The position numbers were made by a program, and so were the translations under genes. Below, piece by piece: positions 26,183 through 36,286 of a stretch of 64,000 nt of DNA (positions are counted from its first letter, which is position 1; the number at the start of each line of letters is the position of its first letter). The notes under the pieces were generated by a model, which saw only the letters and a program-made list of their open reading frames with translations, did no database searches and was not told the DNA's origin. Source of the DNA: Butyrivibrio sp. (GTDB taxonomy: Bacteria; Bacillota; Clostridia; Lachnospirales; Lachnospiraceae); NCBI GenBank assembly GCA_015056565.1, contig SVGB01000013.1, forward strand, positions 1 to 64,000. The letters run 5' to 3'.

Positions 26183-26908
26183 ATGGAAGAAAATCTTAAT
26201 ATTCCTGCACATGTAGCTATCATTCTGGATGGCAACGGAAGATGGGCCAAGCAGAAGGGCATGCCAAGAAATTATGGACATATGCAGGGCGCTAAGGCTG
26301 TAGAAGATATCTTAGTGGATGCCAGAGATCTTGGCATCAAGTATCTTACAGTTTATGCATTCTCAACAGAGAATTGGAATCGTCCTGAGGCAGAGGTTTC
26401 TGCCCTCATGACGATTTTGCGTAATTATCTTAAGACCAGTATAAAGAAGTCAATGAAGAACAATGTCAGATGCAGGGTCATCGGCGAAAGAAGCAAGCTT
26501 TCTGATGACATCCAGGCAGCTATAAAAGAGCTTGAGGATGCCACCAAGGACAACACAGGGCTTACCTTCACTATTGCTATCAATTATGGCAGCCGTGATG
26601 AGATAAGACGTGCAGTCAGGAAGATTGCTGACAAGGCTGTAAGCGGCGAGATCTCAGCTGATGATATAACAGAGGAGATGATCTCTAAAAATCTCGACAC
26701 TGACTTCCTGCCAGATCCTGACCTTCTTATCAGGACCTGTAATGAGCAGAGGATATCTAACTTCCTTCTGTGGCAGTGTGCATATACTGAGTTTTATTAC
26801 ACTCCTGTGGCATGGCCTGACTTTAACAAAGAGGAGCTACTTAAGGCTGTAGAGTCTTACTCCACAAGAAACCGTAAATTTGGCGGCCTTAAAGAAGGCC
26901 AGCAATAA
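26183..26908 (+). CDS. uppS: Undecaprenyl diphosphate synthase
   Basis: The 241-residue cis-prenyltransferase extends farnesyl diphosphate to the C55 lipid carrier used for peptidoglycan and teichoic acid. Motifs: ILDGNGRWAKQKG with the catalytic Asp, YAFSTENWNRP, and the C-terminal PDLLIRTCNEQRISNFLLWQ. It lies 21 bp after frr. Confidence 0.97.
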   Translation: MEENLNIPAHVAIILDGNGRWAKQKGMPRNYGHMQGAKAVEDILVDARDLGIKYLTVYAFSTENWNRPEAEVSALMTILRNYLKTSIKKSMKNNVRCRVIGERSKLSDDIQAAIKELEDATKDNTGLTFTIAINYGSRDEIRRAVRKIADKAVSGEISADDITEEMISKNLDTDFLPDPDLLIRTCNEQRISNFLLWQCAYTEFYYTPVAWPDFNKEELLKAVESYSTRNRKFGGLKEGQQ

Positions 26909-26941
26909 TATCAGATCCAATTATGGGTCAAGAGGACAAAA

Positions 26942-27808
26942 GTGCCTTTTGACCCTCATTCTTATTTTAAAAGCGAGAACACAAAATTGAAGACCAGAGT
27001 TATTAGCGGAATAATAATCGGAGTGGTATTGGCAGCTGTGCTGATACCAGGGGGATACATTTTACTTGCAGCACTTCTTGCAGTGTCGCTTGTAGGTTAT
27101 TTTGAGATGACAAGAGCCCTTGGGGTTCACGTAACCGGCAAAAAGGTAACTGCTCTTGAAGCCTGCGGATATATAGCGACAGTGCTTCATTACATTCAGA
27201 TGATGCTTGTCAGGGATTACAGATATTTCATCTTTTCTGTGATGTTTGCTTTTTTTCTGATAATGGTCTGTTATGTATTAACTTTCCCAAAGTATACTTC
27301 GCAGCAGGCAATATATTGCTTCTTTAGCTTTTTATATGTGCCAATCAACCTTTCATTTATTTATCTGCTCAGGATAAGGCCACTGGGAATATACTTTGCA
27401 TGGATCCCATTTATTGCATGGATATGTGACACATGCGCCTATTTCGCAGGAAGGGCTTTTGGAAAACATAAGCTTGTTCCAATACTCTCTCCAAAGAAGA
27501 CCATAGAGGGCGCCATTGGCGGAACACTTGGTGCAATGGCTGTTGGAGCGCTGTTTGGATATCTCTTGTACAACAACGTAACTCATAACACTGGCACAAT
27601 ATACGTTCTAATGATCATTACTTTTGTAGGAAGCATTATCTCTCAGCTTGGAGATCTTTTGGCTTCAGGTATAAAGAGAAATCACGAGATCAAGGATTAT
27701 GGCCATATAATACCTGGACATGGAGGTATCATGGACCGCTTTGACTCAGTTATTTTTGTAACACCATGTATTTATTTCTTGTCAGTTGTGCTGACAAAGA
27801 TCATGTAA
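26942..27808 (+). CDS. cdsA: Phosphatidate cytidylyltransferase
   Basis: The 288-residue integral membrane enzyme makes CDP-diacylglycerol from phosphatidate and CTP. About seven TM segments precede the C-terminal signature region: SPKKTIEGAIGG, GDLLASGIKR and PGHGGIMDRFDS. The start is a GTG at 26942 with AGAGGAC upstream. It sits in its usual place between uppS and dxr. Confidence 0.95.
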   Translation: MPFDPHSYFKSENTKLKTRVISGIIIGVVLAAVLIPGGYILLAALLAVSLVGYFEMTRALGVHVTGKKVTALEACGYIATVLHYIQMMLVRDYRYFIFSVMFAFFLIMVCYVLTFPKYTSQQAIYCFFSFLYVPINLSFIYLLRIRPLGIYFAWIPFIAWICDTCAYFAGRAFGKHKLVPILSPKKTIEGAIGGTLGAMAVGALFGYLLYNNVTHNTGTIYVLMIITFVGSIISQLGDLLASGIKRNHEIKDYGHIIPGHGGIMDRFDSVIFVTPCIYFLSVVLTKIM

Positions 27809-27830
27809 GTAATAAAAAGGAAATGCATTT

Positions 27831-28979
27831 ATGCGTAAGATAGTACTTCTTGGATCAACAGGATCCATTGGAACTCAGACCCTTGATGTTGTGAGAAACA
27901 ACAAAGGGGAGCTTGAGGTAGTAGGAATAGCTGCCAACAGCAGCGTTGACAAGGTAGAAGAGCAGGTCAGGGAATTTCATCCTGAGTATGTTGCCATGTT
28001 TGACGAATCAGCTGCAAAAAAACTTCAGGAAAAGATCTCTGACCTTGGAATAAAGGTGCTTTCCGGAATGGAGGGACTTCTTGAGATCGTATCTGTCCCT
28101 GAGGCAGATACAGTTCTTACAGCAGTTGTAGGTATGATCGGTATTCAGCCCACGATCAGGGCAATTGAGGCAGGAAAAGACATTGCTCTTGCCAACAAGG
28201 AGACCCTTGTGTGCGCAGGTCATATCATCATGCCTCTTGCCAGGGAAAAGGGCGTAAAGATACTGCCTGTAGATTCAGAGCACAGCGCTATTTTCCAGTC
28301 CTTAAATGGTGAGCCAAAAGATAAGGTGGAGAAGATTCTTTTGACAGCCAGTGGCGGACCTTTCAGGGGTAAGAAGAGATCAGAGCTTGAAAACATGACA
28401 GCTGCCGATGCACTTAAGCACCCCAACTGGGATATGGGACCTAAGGTTACCATCGATTCATCATCTCTTGTGAACAAGGGATTGGAGGTAATGGAGGCGA
28501 GATGGCTCTTTGATGTATCCCTCGATAACATCGAAGTTGTTGTACATCCTCAGAGCATTGTCCACAGTGCGGTTCAGTATGTTGATGGCGCAGTTATGGC
28601 ACAGCTTGGAGTTCCGGATATGAAGCTTCCTATCCAGTACGCACTCTTTTACCCGGATCGTCGTCCTATGGCAGAAAAGAGACTTGACCTGTTTGAACTT
28701 CATAGTCTCACATTTGAAAAGCCTGATACTGACACCTTCAGAGGTCTTAAGCTTGCGTTTGACGCTGCAAGGTGCGGCGGCAGCATGCCAACAGTATTTA
28801 ACGCAGCCAATGAGATGGCGGTCAAGAGGTTTTTAAAGGGAGATATCAGATATCTCCAGATCTATGAGATGATAGAAAAAGCTATGGAGAACCACAAGGT
28901 TATAGAGAATCCTGACGTAAGTCAGATCCTTGAGGCAGAGAAGGAAACCTATTCTTTCCTTGAGAATCTTGACCTTTAA
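27831..28979 (+). CDS. dxr: 1-deoxy-D-xylulose 5-phosphate reductoisomerase
   Basis: The 382-residue NADPH enzyme makes 2-C-methyl-D-erythritol 4-phosphate, the committed step of the MEP isoprenoid pathway. It has LLGSTGSIGTQTLDVV, ALANKETLVCAG, PVDSEHSAIFQ and ASGGPFRG, plus the C-terminal PTVFNAANEMAV. The pathway continues in this window with ispG and ispH. Confidence 0.97.
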   Translation: MRKIVLLGSTGSIGTQTLDVVRNNKGELEVVGIAANSSVDKVEEQVREFHPEYVAMFDESAAKKLQEKISDLGIKVLSGMEGLLEIVSVPEADTVLTAVVGMIGIQPTIRAIEAGKDIALANKETLVCAGHIIMPLAREKGVKILPVDSEHSAIFQSLNGEPKDKVEKILLTASGGPFRGKKRSELENMTAADALKHPNWDMGPKVTIDSSSLVNKGLEVMEARWLFDVSLDNIEVVVHPQSIVHSAVQYVDGAVMAQLGVPDMKLPIQYALFYPDRRPMAEKRLDLFELHSLTFEKPDTDTFRGLKLAFDAARCGGSMPTVFNAANEMAVKRFLKGDIRYLQIYEMIEKAMENHKVIENPDVSQILEAEKETYSFLENLDL

Positions 28980-29012
28980 TAGCTTGAAAAATAGAAGGAT
29001 TTAACTAAGACA

Positions 29013-30065
29013 ATGATAGTTAGTGTACTTATTTTCTTTTTGATATTTGGAATATTGGTCACTTCTCATGAGTTTGGCCATTTCATCATAGCCAAGTCAA
29101 GTGGCATCAGGGTCAATGAGTTTTTTATTGGAATGGGTCCAACCCTTTGGAAAAAGAAAAAGGGAGAGACCCTGTACAGCATCAAGCTCCTTCCAATTGG
29201 CGGAGCCTGCGTCTTTGATGGAATGGATCCCGTGGCTGAGGAAAAGGAAGGCTATGATGAGCACTCGTTCCTGAACGCTCCGGTCTGGAGGAGGATAGCA
29301 ACTCTTTTTGCAGGACCATTTGCCAACTTTATCATCGCATATATCCTTGCAGTTATCCTGGTCAGCTTTGCAGCCTGGGATTTTCCTGTGATCAGCCAGA
29401 TGACTGAGGATTCAGCAGCAACTGAGGCGGGACTTCTTCCTGGAGATAAATTCATAAGTATCGACGGAGAGAAGGTCCACATGGCGGGCGAAGTTACCAT
29501 GATATCCCAGTTTGCTGAGGGAAGCCCCATGAATATTGTCTATGAAAGAGACGGCCAGATCCATGAGACAACTCTTATTCCCAAGTACGATGATGAAGCC
29601 GGAAGATACTATATGGGAATCTACCTTGGAGAGTACGGCAGTATTGAAGGACCACAGGCTCTTAAGTACGCATGGTACGAGGTTCGCTACTACTTTAAGA
29701 CCACCTACAGAAGCCTTGTTCTTTTGATCAAGGGTAAGCTTAGCAAGGATGATGTTTCAGGCCCTGTAGGAATGGTGAAGATCGTGGATGACACCTATGA
29801 AGAGGTTAAACCTTACGGTGTATCGGCAGTTGTACTTACTATGCTGTCACTGACAGTTCTTTTGTCTGTGAACCTGGGAGTTATGAACCTTCTGCCACTT
29901 CCTGCACTGGACGGCGGAAGACTGGTGTTCCAGTTTATTGAGGTTATAGTAGGTAAGCCCGTTCCACCTGAAAAAGAGGGCTTTGTCCACATGGTGGGAA
30001 TGCTGGCCCTGATGGCACTTATGGTGTTTGTTCTGTTCAACGACATAACAAAATTCACCAGATGA
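29013..30065 (+). CDS. rseP: Site-2 intramembrane protease RseP family
   Basis: The 350-residue membrane metalloprotease cuts anti-sigma factors or remnant signal peptides within the membrane. HEFGH in the first TM segment gives the zinc site, a PDZ domain follows at about residues 130-200 (AATEAGLLPGDKFISIDGEKV), and the third zinc ligand is in NLLPLPALDGGRL. It has its usual neighbours dxr and ispG. Its substrate cannot be told. Confidence 0.96.
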   Translation: MIVSVLIFFLIFGILVTSHEFGHFIIAKSSGIRVNEFFIGMGPTLWKKKKGETLYSIKLLPIGGACVFDGMDPVAEEKEGYDEHSFLNAPVWRRIATLFAGPFANFIIAYILAVILVSFAAWDFPVISQMTEDSAATEAGLLPGDKFISIDGEKVHMAGEVTMISQFAEGSPMNIVYERDGQIHETTLIPKYDDEAGRYYMGIYLGEYGSIEGPQALKYAWYEVRYYFKTTYRSLVLLIKGKLSKDDVSGPVGMVKIVDDTYEEVKPYGVSAVVLTMLSLTVLLSVNLGVMNLLPLPALDGGRLVFQFIEVIVGKPVPPEKEGFVHMVGMLALMALMVFVLFNDITKFTR

Positions 30066-30083
30066 TTTAGATGAGGTTAGATG

Positions 30084-31142
30084 ATGGCATATAGAGATAA
30101 TACTAAGGTAATACATATAGGCAACAGAGTGATCGGCGGAGGTAATCCTGTGCTGATCCAGTCAATGACCAACACCAAGACTGAGGATGTGAAGGCTACA
30201 GTTGCCCAGATAAAGCGCCTTGAAGAGGCTGGGTGTGAGATCATAAGAAGCACAGTGCCTACTTTGGAGGCAGCCAGGGCTATTGCTGAGATCAAAAAAC
30301 AGATCAGCATCCCCATCGTTGCGGATATCCATTTTGATTACAAGATGGCAATTGCAGCTATGGAAAATGGTGCGGACAAGATAAGGATCAATCCAGGTAA
30401 CATCGGATCCAAGGACAGGATTGCAGCTGTTGTTTCCTGTGCAAAAGAGAGAAATATCCCTATCAGAGTTGGCGTTAACAGTGGTTCTTTGGAAAAAGAT
30501 CTTGTAGAAAAGTACGGCGGAGTAACTGCTGAGGGGCTTGTAGAGAGCGCTCTTGATAAGGTCGGAATAATTGAGGACCTTGGCTACGACAATATGGTTG
30601 TCAGCATCAAGTCATCCAATGTAATGCTCTGCGTCAAGGCTCATGAGCTTTTGGCAGAGAAGTGCAACTATCCTTTGCACGTTGGTATCACAGAGGCTGG
30701 AACAGTATATGGCGGCAATATCAAGTCATCTGTTGGCCTTGGAATAATCTTAAACGAGGGTATTGGCGATACCATCAGAGTTTCACTTTCTGGAGATCCT
30801 GTTGAGGAGATCAAGACAGCAAAAACAATCCTTAAGACCCTTGGTATGAGGAAGGGCGGCATTGAAGTTGTTTCCTGTCCGACCTGCGGAAGGACCAATA
30901 TCGATCTTATCGGACTTGCCAACGCAGTTGAAAACATGGTCCAGGGATATGACCTTGACATCAAGGTGGCAGTTATGGGATGTGCTGTAAACGGGCCTGG
31001 GGAGGCCAGAGAGGCAGACATCGGGATTGCAGGAGGACTTCACGAGGGACTTCTTATCAAGAAGGGTGAAGTTATCAAAAAGGTTCCGGAAGATCAGCTT
31101 TTGCAGACTTTAAAGGATGAGCTGGATTCTTTCGTTAAGTAG
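30084..31142 (+). CDS. ispG: 4-hydroxy-3-methylbut-2-enyl diphosphate synthase
   Basis: The 352-residue Fe-S enzyme converts the cyclic MEP diphosphate to HMBPP, the next-to-last MEP step. It has the N-terminal GGGNPVLIQSMTNTKTEDV, and the cluster cysteines in SCPTCGRTNIDL and GCAVNGPGEA. The start is taken at 30084 rather than 30081, because GAGG at 30073-30076 then lies 7 bp away; the difference is one residue. Reductase partner IspH is encoded at 54936. Confidence 0.97.
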   Translation: MAYRDNTKVIHIGNRVIGGGNPVLIQSMTNTKTEDVKATVAQIKRLEEAGCEIIRSTVPTLEAARAIAEIKKQISIPIVADIHFDYKMAIAAMENGADKIRINPGNIGSKDRIAAVVSCAKERNIPIRVGVNSGSLEKDLVEKYGGVTAEGLVESALDKVGIIEDLGYDNMVVSIKSSNVMLCVKAHELLAEKCNYPLHVGITEAGTVYGGNIKSSVGLGIILNEGIGDTIRVSLSGDPVEEIKTAKTILKTLGMRKGGIEVVSCPTCGRTNIDLIGLANAVENMVQGYDLDIKVAVMGCAVNGPGEAREADIGIAGGLHEGLLIKKGEVIKKVPEDQLLQTLKDELDSFVK

Positions 31143-31176
31143 TTTTTGTGAAGTTTTGTGAGGAAGCATTAGTTCT

Positions 31177-34100
31177 ATGGGGAAGGCATTTTTTGAAGTT
31201 TTTCCGGGTCTTAAGCTTGATTCAAAAACAAGCGAGATCATGGAGCAGACCAATGTTACAAAAGTCTCTACTACTCGTAAGCAGGACTTTATCAGAATAT
31301 ATATTGAGAGCAACAATCTCATCGACAAGTCAGACATCAGAAGGGCAGAGGATGGTATAAAAAAGCAGCTTTTTAAAGACCAGGACATTACCATCAAGAT
31401 CTACGAGAAGTTTTCACTGTCTGCCCAGTACACACCAGAGAATTTATTAGATCTATACAGAGAGAGCATTGAGCTTGAGCTTAGAGACTATGACCATATG
31501 GAGTATAGTCTCTTTCGTTCGGCTTCTTTTTTATACCCAGGTGAGGATAGCCTGGTCATAAGGCTTGAGGACAGTGTTGTTGGAAAAAGAAAAGCTCCCG
31601 ACCTTGTGAGGGTCCTGTCCAAGATCTTCAATGAGAGATGCGGACTTTCTGTTGCCATATCCCCTGAATTTGTAGAGGTAGAAAAAGAGGATAAAGAGCC
31701 GGATTACAGTATGGAAGCAGGCAAGATGGCTAAGAAGCTTGAAGACCTTGAAGCGAAGAGCCAGGAAAAGGAAGAGAAGGAAAAAGAGAAAGCCGAGGCC
31801 GAAAGTGCTAAAGCTGATGCTGCCACTGCTCCAAAGGCAACAAAGTTTGAAGGCCGGTCACTTCCCCAAGGCGCCAAGGGCAAGTCTTTTGGGAAAAAAG
31901 AATTTGGCGGACCCAATTACAAAAAGTCTGATAACCCTGATGTTATTTTTGGAAGGGACTTTGATGATGAGGCCATGAAGCTTGTGGACCTTATGGGTGA
32001 GCTTGGCGAAGTCACCATCCACGGCAAGATCATTGAGTATGATGAGAGAAATATAAGGAATGAGAAAACAATCCTTATATTTGCAGTTACTGACTTTACT
32101 GACTCAATCTCAGTCAAGATGTTCGTAAATACAGAAGATGTCCCGGCAATCACCAAGGACATCAAGATGGGTGCCTTTGTTAAGATCAAGGGAATTGCAG
32201 CTGTTGATAAGTTCGACCACGAGCTTTCCATCCAGTCTGTTGTTGGTGTTAAAAAGATCTCTGACTTTACCGTTAAGCGCAAGGATATGGCAGAGGTTAA
32301 GAGAGTTGAGCTTCACTGCCACACCAAGATGAGCGATATGGACGGTGTATCTGAGGTTAAGGACATCGTCAAGCAGGCTTACAAATGGGGAATGCCTGGT
32401 ATCGCCATCACAGACCACGGCGTTGTACAGGCTCTTACTGATGCAAACCACGTCTGGGAAGATCTCTACAAAGAAGAAAAGGGCCGACGCAAGGAAGCAG
32501 GAGAGCCTCCTATAGAGAGGCAGGATTTCTTTAAGCTGATATTGGGCGTCGAGGCATACGTTGTCGATGACCTTAAAGAGATCGTGGTAAATGACAAGGG
32601 GCAAAGCCTTGATGATACCACCTTTGTAGTATTTGATATTGAGACCACAGGTTTTTCACCAATAAAAAATAAGATCATTGAGATTGGCGCCGTAAAGATC
32701 AGAAACGGCGAGATCATTGACAGATTTTCGGAGTTCATCAATCCTCAGGTCCCTATACCCTACAGGATCACCAAGCTTACCAGTATAACTGATGACATGG
32801 TGATCGATGCTCCAACAAGGGAGGTAATAATCCCTAAGTTCGTGGAGTTCTGTAAAGGGGCAGTTCTTGTAGGACATAATGTTACCTTTGATATCAGCTT
32901 TATCAACCAGAACTGCAAAGAACTTAATATTGTCGTTGACTACACCACAGTAGATACACTGTGGCTTTCAAGATACTTTTTCCCGCTGCAGGCCAAGCAC
33001 ACACTGGATGCAGTTGCCAAGACTCTGAACATAGTCCTTGAGCACCACCACAGGGCTGTAGATGACGCTGAATGTACGGCACTCATCTTTAACAAGTTTG
33101 TGCCTATGTTAAAGGAACAGGGAGCAGAGGACCTTACCCAGGTCAACATACTTGGTAAGCCAACCCCTGAGATGATAAGGCATCTTCGCCCTAACCACTG
33201 CATAATCCTTGCCAAGAATACCCTTGGAAGAGTCAATCTCTATACACTTGTCAGCAAGTCCCATATTGATTACTTCAGAAGATTCCCTCTTATTCCCAAG
33301 AGCGAGCTTATTAAGTACAGAGAGGGACTTATTGTAGGAAGTGCGTGCTGCGCAGGTGAGCTCTACGGCGCAGTTGTGGAGGGAAGACCTCCTGAGGAGA
33401 TCGCAAGGCTTGTAAGCTTTTACGACTATTTGGAGATCCAGCCTGTTGCCAACAACCACTTCATGGTGGACAGCGAGAGGTATGAGGATATCAATAGCGA
33501 CGATGATATCAGAGAGATCAACAAGGAGATAATAAGGCTTGGTGAGCAGTTTAATAAGCCAGTTGTCGCTACCTGTGACGCCCACTTTTTAAATCCTGAG
33601 GACGAGATCTACAGGACTATCATCATGGCGGGAAAAGGTATGAACGACGAGGAGCCGGCACCTCTTTTCCTAAGGACCACTGATGAGATGATGAGTGAGT
33701 TTGACTATCTTGGAGGAGACAAGGCCAGGGAGATAGTTGTGGACAACACGAGGAAGATCCTTGATATGTGCGATTCCATCTCTCCTGTGCGTCCTGATAA
33801 GTGCGCACCTGTCATTGAAAACAGTGACGGTATCCTGACCAAGATCTGCTATGACAAGGCCCATGAGATATATGGTGAGGATCTTCCTGAGATCGTACAG
33901 GAGCGTCTTGAGAGGGAGCTTAACTCCATTATCAAGAACGGTTTCGCGGTTATGTATATAATCGCCCAGAAGCTTGTTTGGAAGTCTGTTGAGGACGGCT
34001 ATCTGGTAGGATCCAGAGGTTCAGTAGGATCATCCTTTGTGGCCTTTGCTTCAGGTATCACGGAGGTTAATTCACTTAGTCCTCACTACGTGTGCCCGCA

Positions 34101-35724
34101 CTGCAAATACAGCGATTTTGATTCGCCAGAAGTTCTGGCATTTGGTGGTAATTCAGGCTGCGACATGCCTGACAAGAGATGCCCTAAGTGTGGAACCATG
34201 ATGAACAAGGACGGCTTTGATATTCCTTTCGAGACCTTCCTTGGATTTAAGGGTGATAAAGAGCCTGATATCGACCTTAACTTCTCTGGTGAGTATCAGA
34301 GTAAGGCCCACAAGTATACAGAGGTTATCTTTGGCTACGGACAGACCTTCAGGGCAGGAACTATTGCGTCCCTGGCGGATAAGACTGCCTACGGCTTTGT
34401 TAAAAAATATTATGACGGCATTGGGGTCAGCAAGAGAAAGAGCGAGATAAACAGAATAGTTCAGGGCTGTACCGGTATCCGCCGAGGAACAGGTCAGCAT
34501 CCGGGAGGAATCATAGTTCTTCCTGTGGGAGAGGACATCAACTCCTTCTGCCCTGTACAGCACCCTGCCAACGATATGACAACGGCCACCATAACAACCC
34601 ATTACGACTATCACTCAATTGACCATAACCTGTTAAAGCTTGATATCCTGGGACACGATGATCCCACAATGATAAGATTCCTGCAGGATTGTACAGGTCT
34701 TGACCCCAAAACTGTGCCTCTTGATGACAAGAACGTAATGAGCCTGTTCATGAACACAGAGGCTTTAAACGTAACCCCTGAGCAGCTCGGAGGCACCAAG
34801 CTTGGATGCCTTGGACTTCCTGAGTTTGGTACAGACTTTGCCATGCAGATGGTTATTGATGCAGGGCCATCGTCTCTTTCCCACCTTATAAGGATCTCTG
34901 GATTGTCCCATGGTACTGACGTATGGCTTGGTAACGCCCAGACCCTTATCCAGGAGGGAAAGGCCACCATCGATACCTGCATCTGCTGTCGTGATGATAT
35001 CATGATCTACCTGATCCAGAAGGGACTTGATAAGTCTGAGTCCTTCAAGATCATGGAGGCAGTCCGTAAGGGTAAGGTTGCCAAGGGCAAGGAACCCAAC
35101 TGGCCTGAATGGAAAAAAGATATGACTGACCACGGTGTTCCCGACTGGTACATCTGGTCCTGCGAAAAGATCAAGTATATGTTCCCTAAGGCCCATGCTG
35201 CAGCCTATGTTATGATGGCCTGGAGAATTGCATACTTTAAGGTATACGTGCCGCAGGCGTTCTACGCAGCCTGGTTCAGTATAAGGGCAAAGGCCTTCAA
35301 CTACGAGCACATGTGCCTTGGTGAAAATCACCTTCACAGCATCATGAAGGACTACATGAGCCGCAAGGATACTCTTTCTAACTCAGAGCAGAACGAGTAC
35401 GGCGATATGAGGCTTGTTGAGGAGATGTACGAAAGAGGCATAGAGTTTATGCCGATCGATATCTTCAAGGTTAAGAGTAGGGACTTCCAGGTAATAGGAG
35501 ATAAGATCATGCCAGCCCTTACCAGTATCGACGGTATGGGTGAAAAAGCTGCTGACCAGATTGTGGAAGCAGCCAAGGATGGACCTTTCCTTAGTAAGGA
35601 CGACTTCAGACAGCGTACCAAGTGTCCTCAGGGCGTCATCGACAAGATGGCAGATATGGGACTTCTTGGAGATATTCCTGACTCCAACCAGATAAGCCTT
35701 TTCGACCTCATGAAGGGAATGTAA
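31177..35724 (+). CDS. polC: DNA polymerase III alpha subunit, PolC type
   Basis: The 1515-residue replicative polymerase of low-GC Gram-positives. An N-terminal domain is followed by a Lys/Glu-rich linker (about 180-220), an OB-fold (about 260-365), a PHP domain starting at HCHTKMSDMDG (about residue 379) that is split by a DEDD 3'-5' exonuclease (FVVFDIETTGF at about 485, HHRAVDDAE), and the polymerase palm with PDIDLNFSGEYQ at about 1031. The zinc-binding CPHCKYSDF and CPKCGTM are present. Length is slightly above the usual 1430-1470, mostly through the linker. It is the last gene of the pyrH run. Confidence 0.98.
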   Translation: MGKAFFEVFPGLKLDSKTSEIMEQTNVTKVSTTRKQDFIRIYIESNNLIDKSDIRRAEDGIKKQLFKDQDITIKIYEKFSLSAQYTPENLLDLYRESIELELRDYDHMEYSLFRSASFLYPGEDSLVIRLEDSVVGKRKAPDLVRVLSKIFNERCGLSVAISPEFVEVEKEDKEPDYSMEAGKMAKKLEDLEAKSQEKEEKEKEKAEAESAKADAATAPKATKFEGRSLPQGAKGKSFGKKEFGGPNYKKSDNPDVIFGRDFDDEAMKLVDLMGELGEVTIHGKIIEYDERNIRNEKTILIFAVTDFTDSISVKMFVNTEDVPAITKDIKMGAFVKIKGIAAVDKFDHELSIQSVVGVKKISDFTVKRKDMAEVKRVELHCHTKMSDMDGVSEVKDIVKQAYKWGMPGIAITDHGVVQALTDANHVWEDLYKEEKGRRKEAGEPPIERQDFFKLILGVEAYVVDDLKEIVVNDKGQSLDDTTFVVFDIETTGFSPIKNKIIEIGAVKIRNGEIIDRFSEFINPQVPIPYRITKLTSITDDMVIDAPTREVIIPKFVEFCKGAVLVGHNVTFDISFINQNCKELNIVVDYTTVDTLWLSRYFFPLQAKHTLDAVAKTLNIVLEHHHRAVDDAECTALIFNKFVPMLKEQGAEDLTQVNILGKPTPEMIRHLRPNHCIILAKNTLGRVNLYTLVSKSHIDYFRRFPLIPKSELIKYREGLIVGSACCAGELYGAVVEGRPPEEIARLVSFYDYLEIQPVANNHFMVDSERYEDINSDDDIREINKEIIRLGEQFNKPVVATCDAHFLNPEDEIYRTIIMAGKGMNDEEPAPLFLRTTDEMMSEFDYLGGDKAREIVVDNTRKILDMCDSISPVRPDKCAPVIENSDGILTKICYDKAHEIYGEDLPEIVQERLERELNSIIKNGFAVMYIIAQKLVWKSVEDGYLVGSRGSVGSSFVAFASGITEVNSLSPHYVCPHCKYSDFDSPEVLAFGGNSGCDMPDKRCPKCGTMMNKDGFDIPFETFLGFKGDKEPDIDLNFSGEYQSKAHKYTEVIFGYGQTFRAGTIASLADKTAYGFVKKYYDGIGVSKRKSEINRIVQGCTGIRRGTGQHPGGIIVLPVGEDINSFCPVQHPANDMTTATITTHYDYHSIDHNLLKLDILGHDDPTMIRFLQDCTGLDPKTVPLDDKNVMSLFMNTEALNVTPEQLGGTKLGCLGLPEFGTDFAMQMVIDAGPSSLSHLIRISGLSHGTDVWLGNAQTLIQEGKATIDTCICCRDDIMIYLIQKGLDKSESFKIMEAVRKGKVAKGKEPNWPEWKKDMTDHGVPDWYIWSCEKIKYMFPKAHAAAYVMMAWRIAYFKVYVPQAFYAAWFSIRAKAFNYEHMCLGENHLHSIMKDYMSRKDTLSNSEQNEYGDMRLVEEMYERGIEFMPIDIFKVKSRDFQVIGDKIMPALTSIDGMGEKAADQIVEAAKDGPFLSKDDFRQRTKCPQGVIDKMADMGLLGDIPDSNQISLFDLMKGM

Positions 35725-35737
35725 ATAGGTAAACAAA

Positions 35738-35767
35738 AATGCCAGTGGCAATTTGCCGCTGGCATTT
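35738..35767. terminator. Bidirectional terminator between polC and the PepSY-like gene
   Basis: AAATGCCAG at 35738-35746 pairs with CTGGCATTT at 35759-35767, with an inner GGCAA-TTGCC stem. The A-rich left flank makes a T-run for the - strand gene; on the + strand the T-run is short, so polC termination may be weaker. Confidence 0.75.
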
Positions 35768-35789
35768 ACTGTTGTACGCTGTATATATC

Positions 35790-36203
35790 TCATGGAAGAG
35801 TGGTACTTGATGGAAGAGCACCAGGATTTAAGTAAAACTCCTCATCCTTGTCTGAATCAAGGATCTCTCCTGTAGCTGCATCCAAAGTATATTCATATGC
35901 AGTGTTCTCGTGATAGAATGTAAGCTCATATTTTGTCACAGAATTTTTTACATTCTTATCAGTAGTTCCAGCCTCATCGGCTGTTTCATCTTTATCAGCT
36001 GTTTCCTCCTCATCTGTGACAGTTTCTACATTCAGGAATATAACCTGTTTTTCTTTAAGGCCTGCATCTTTAAGCACGATCTTTTTTGCCTGAGCCTCTG
36101 TGATGATACTGCCTGCAGCCATGGCGGGAATGCACATGACGATCAGCATTGCAAAAGAAATGATCAGAGCGCCCAGCGATTTTGAAAAAATAGACTTCCT
36201 CAT
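35790..36203 (-). CDS. Secreted PepSY-like small protein
   Basis: The 137-residue product has a signal peptide (basic RKSIFSKS, hydrophobic core, cut near AMA-AGS at about residue 30). The mature part looks like one PepSY unit: ITEAQAKKIVLKDAGL, then YELTFYHENTAYEYTLDAATGEIL, split by an acidic spacer (about 64-84, repeats of DEETADK and ADEAGTTDK). PepSY domains often inhibit or chaperone extracytoplasmic proteases. GGAGGCGAC lies before the start on this strand. It stands alone. Confidence 0.8.
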   Translation of the reverse strand: MRKSIFSKSLGALIISFAMLIVMCIPAMAAGSIITEAQAKKIVLKDAGLKEKQVIFLNVETVTDEEETADKDETADEAGTTDKNVKNSVTKYELTFYHENTAYEYTLDAATGEILDSDKDEEFYLNPGALPSSTTLP

Positions 36204-36286
36204 AATGTCGCCTCCTCTCTATGCAGTTTCCCTACATACATTATACACCTGTTTATACGAAAGAGAACACACTTTCGGCAAAAAAT

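Noticed and set aside
35738..35767. Palindrome considered as another mobile hairpin
   Set aside because: At 30 bp with flanking A/T runs it is an ordinary bidirectional terminator without the shared core.
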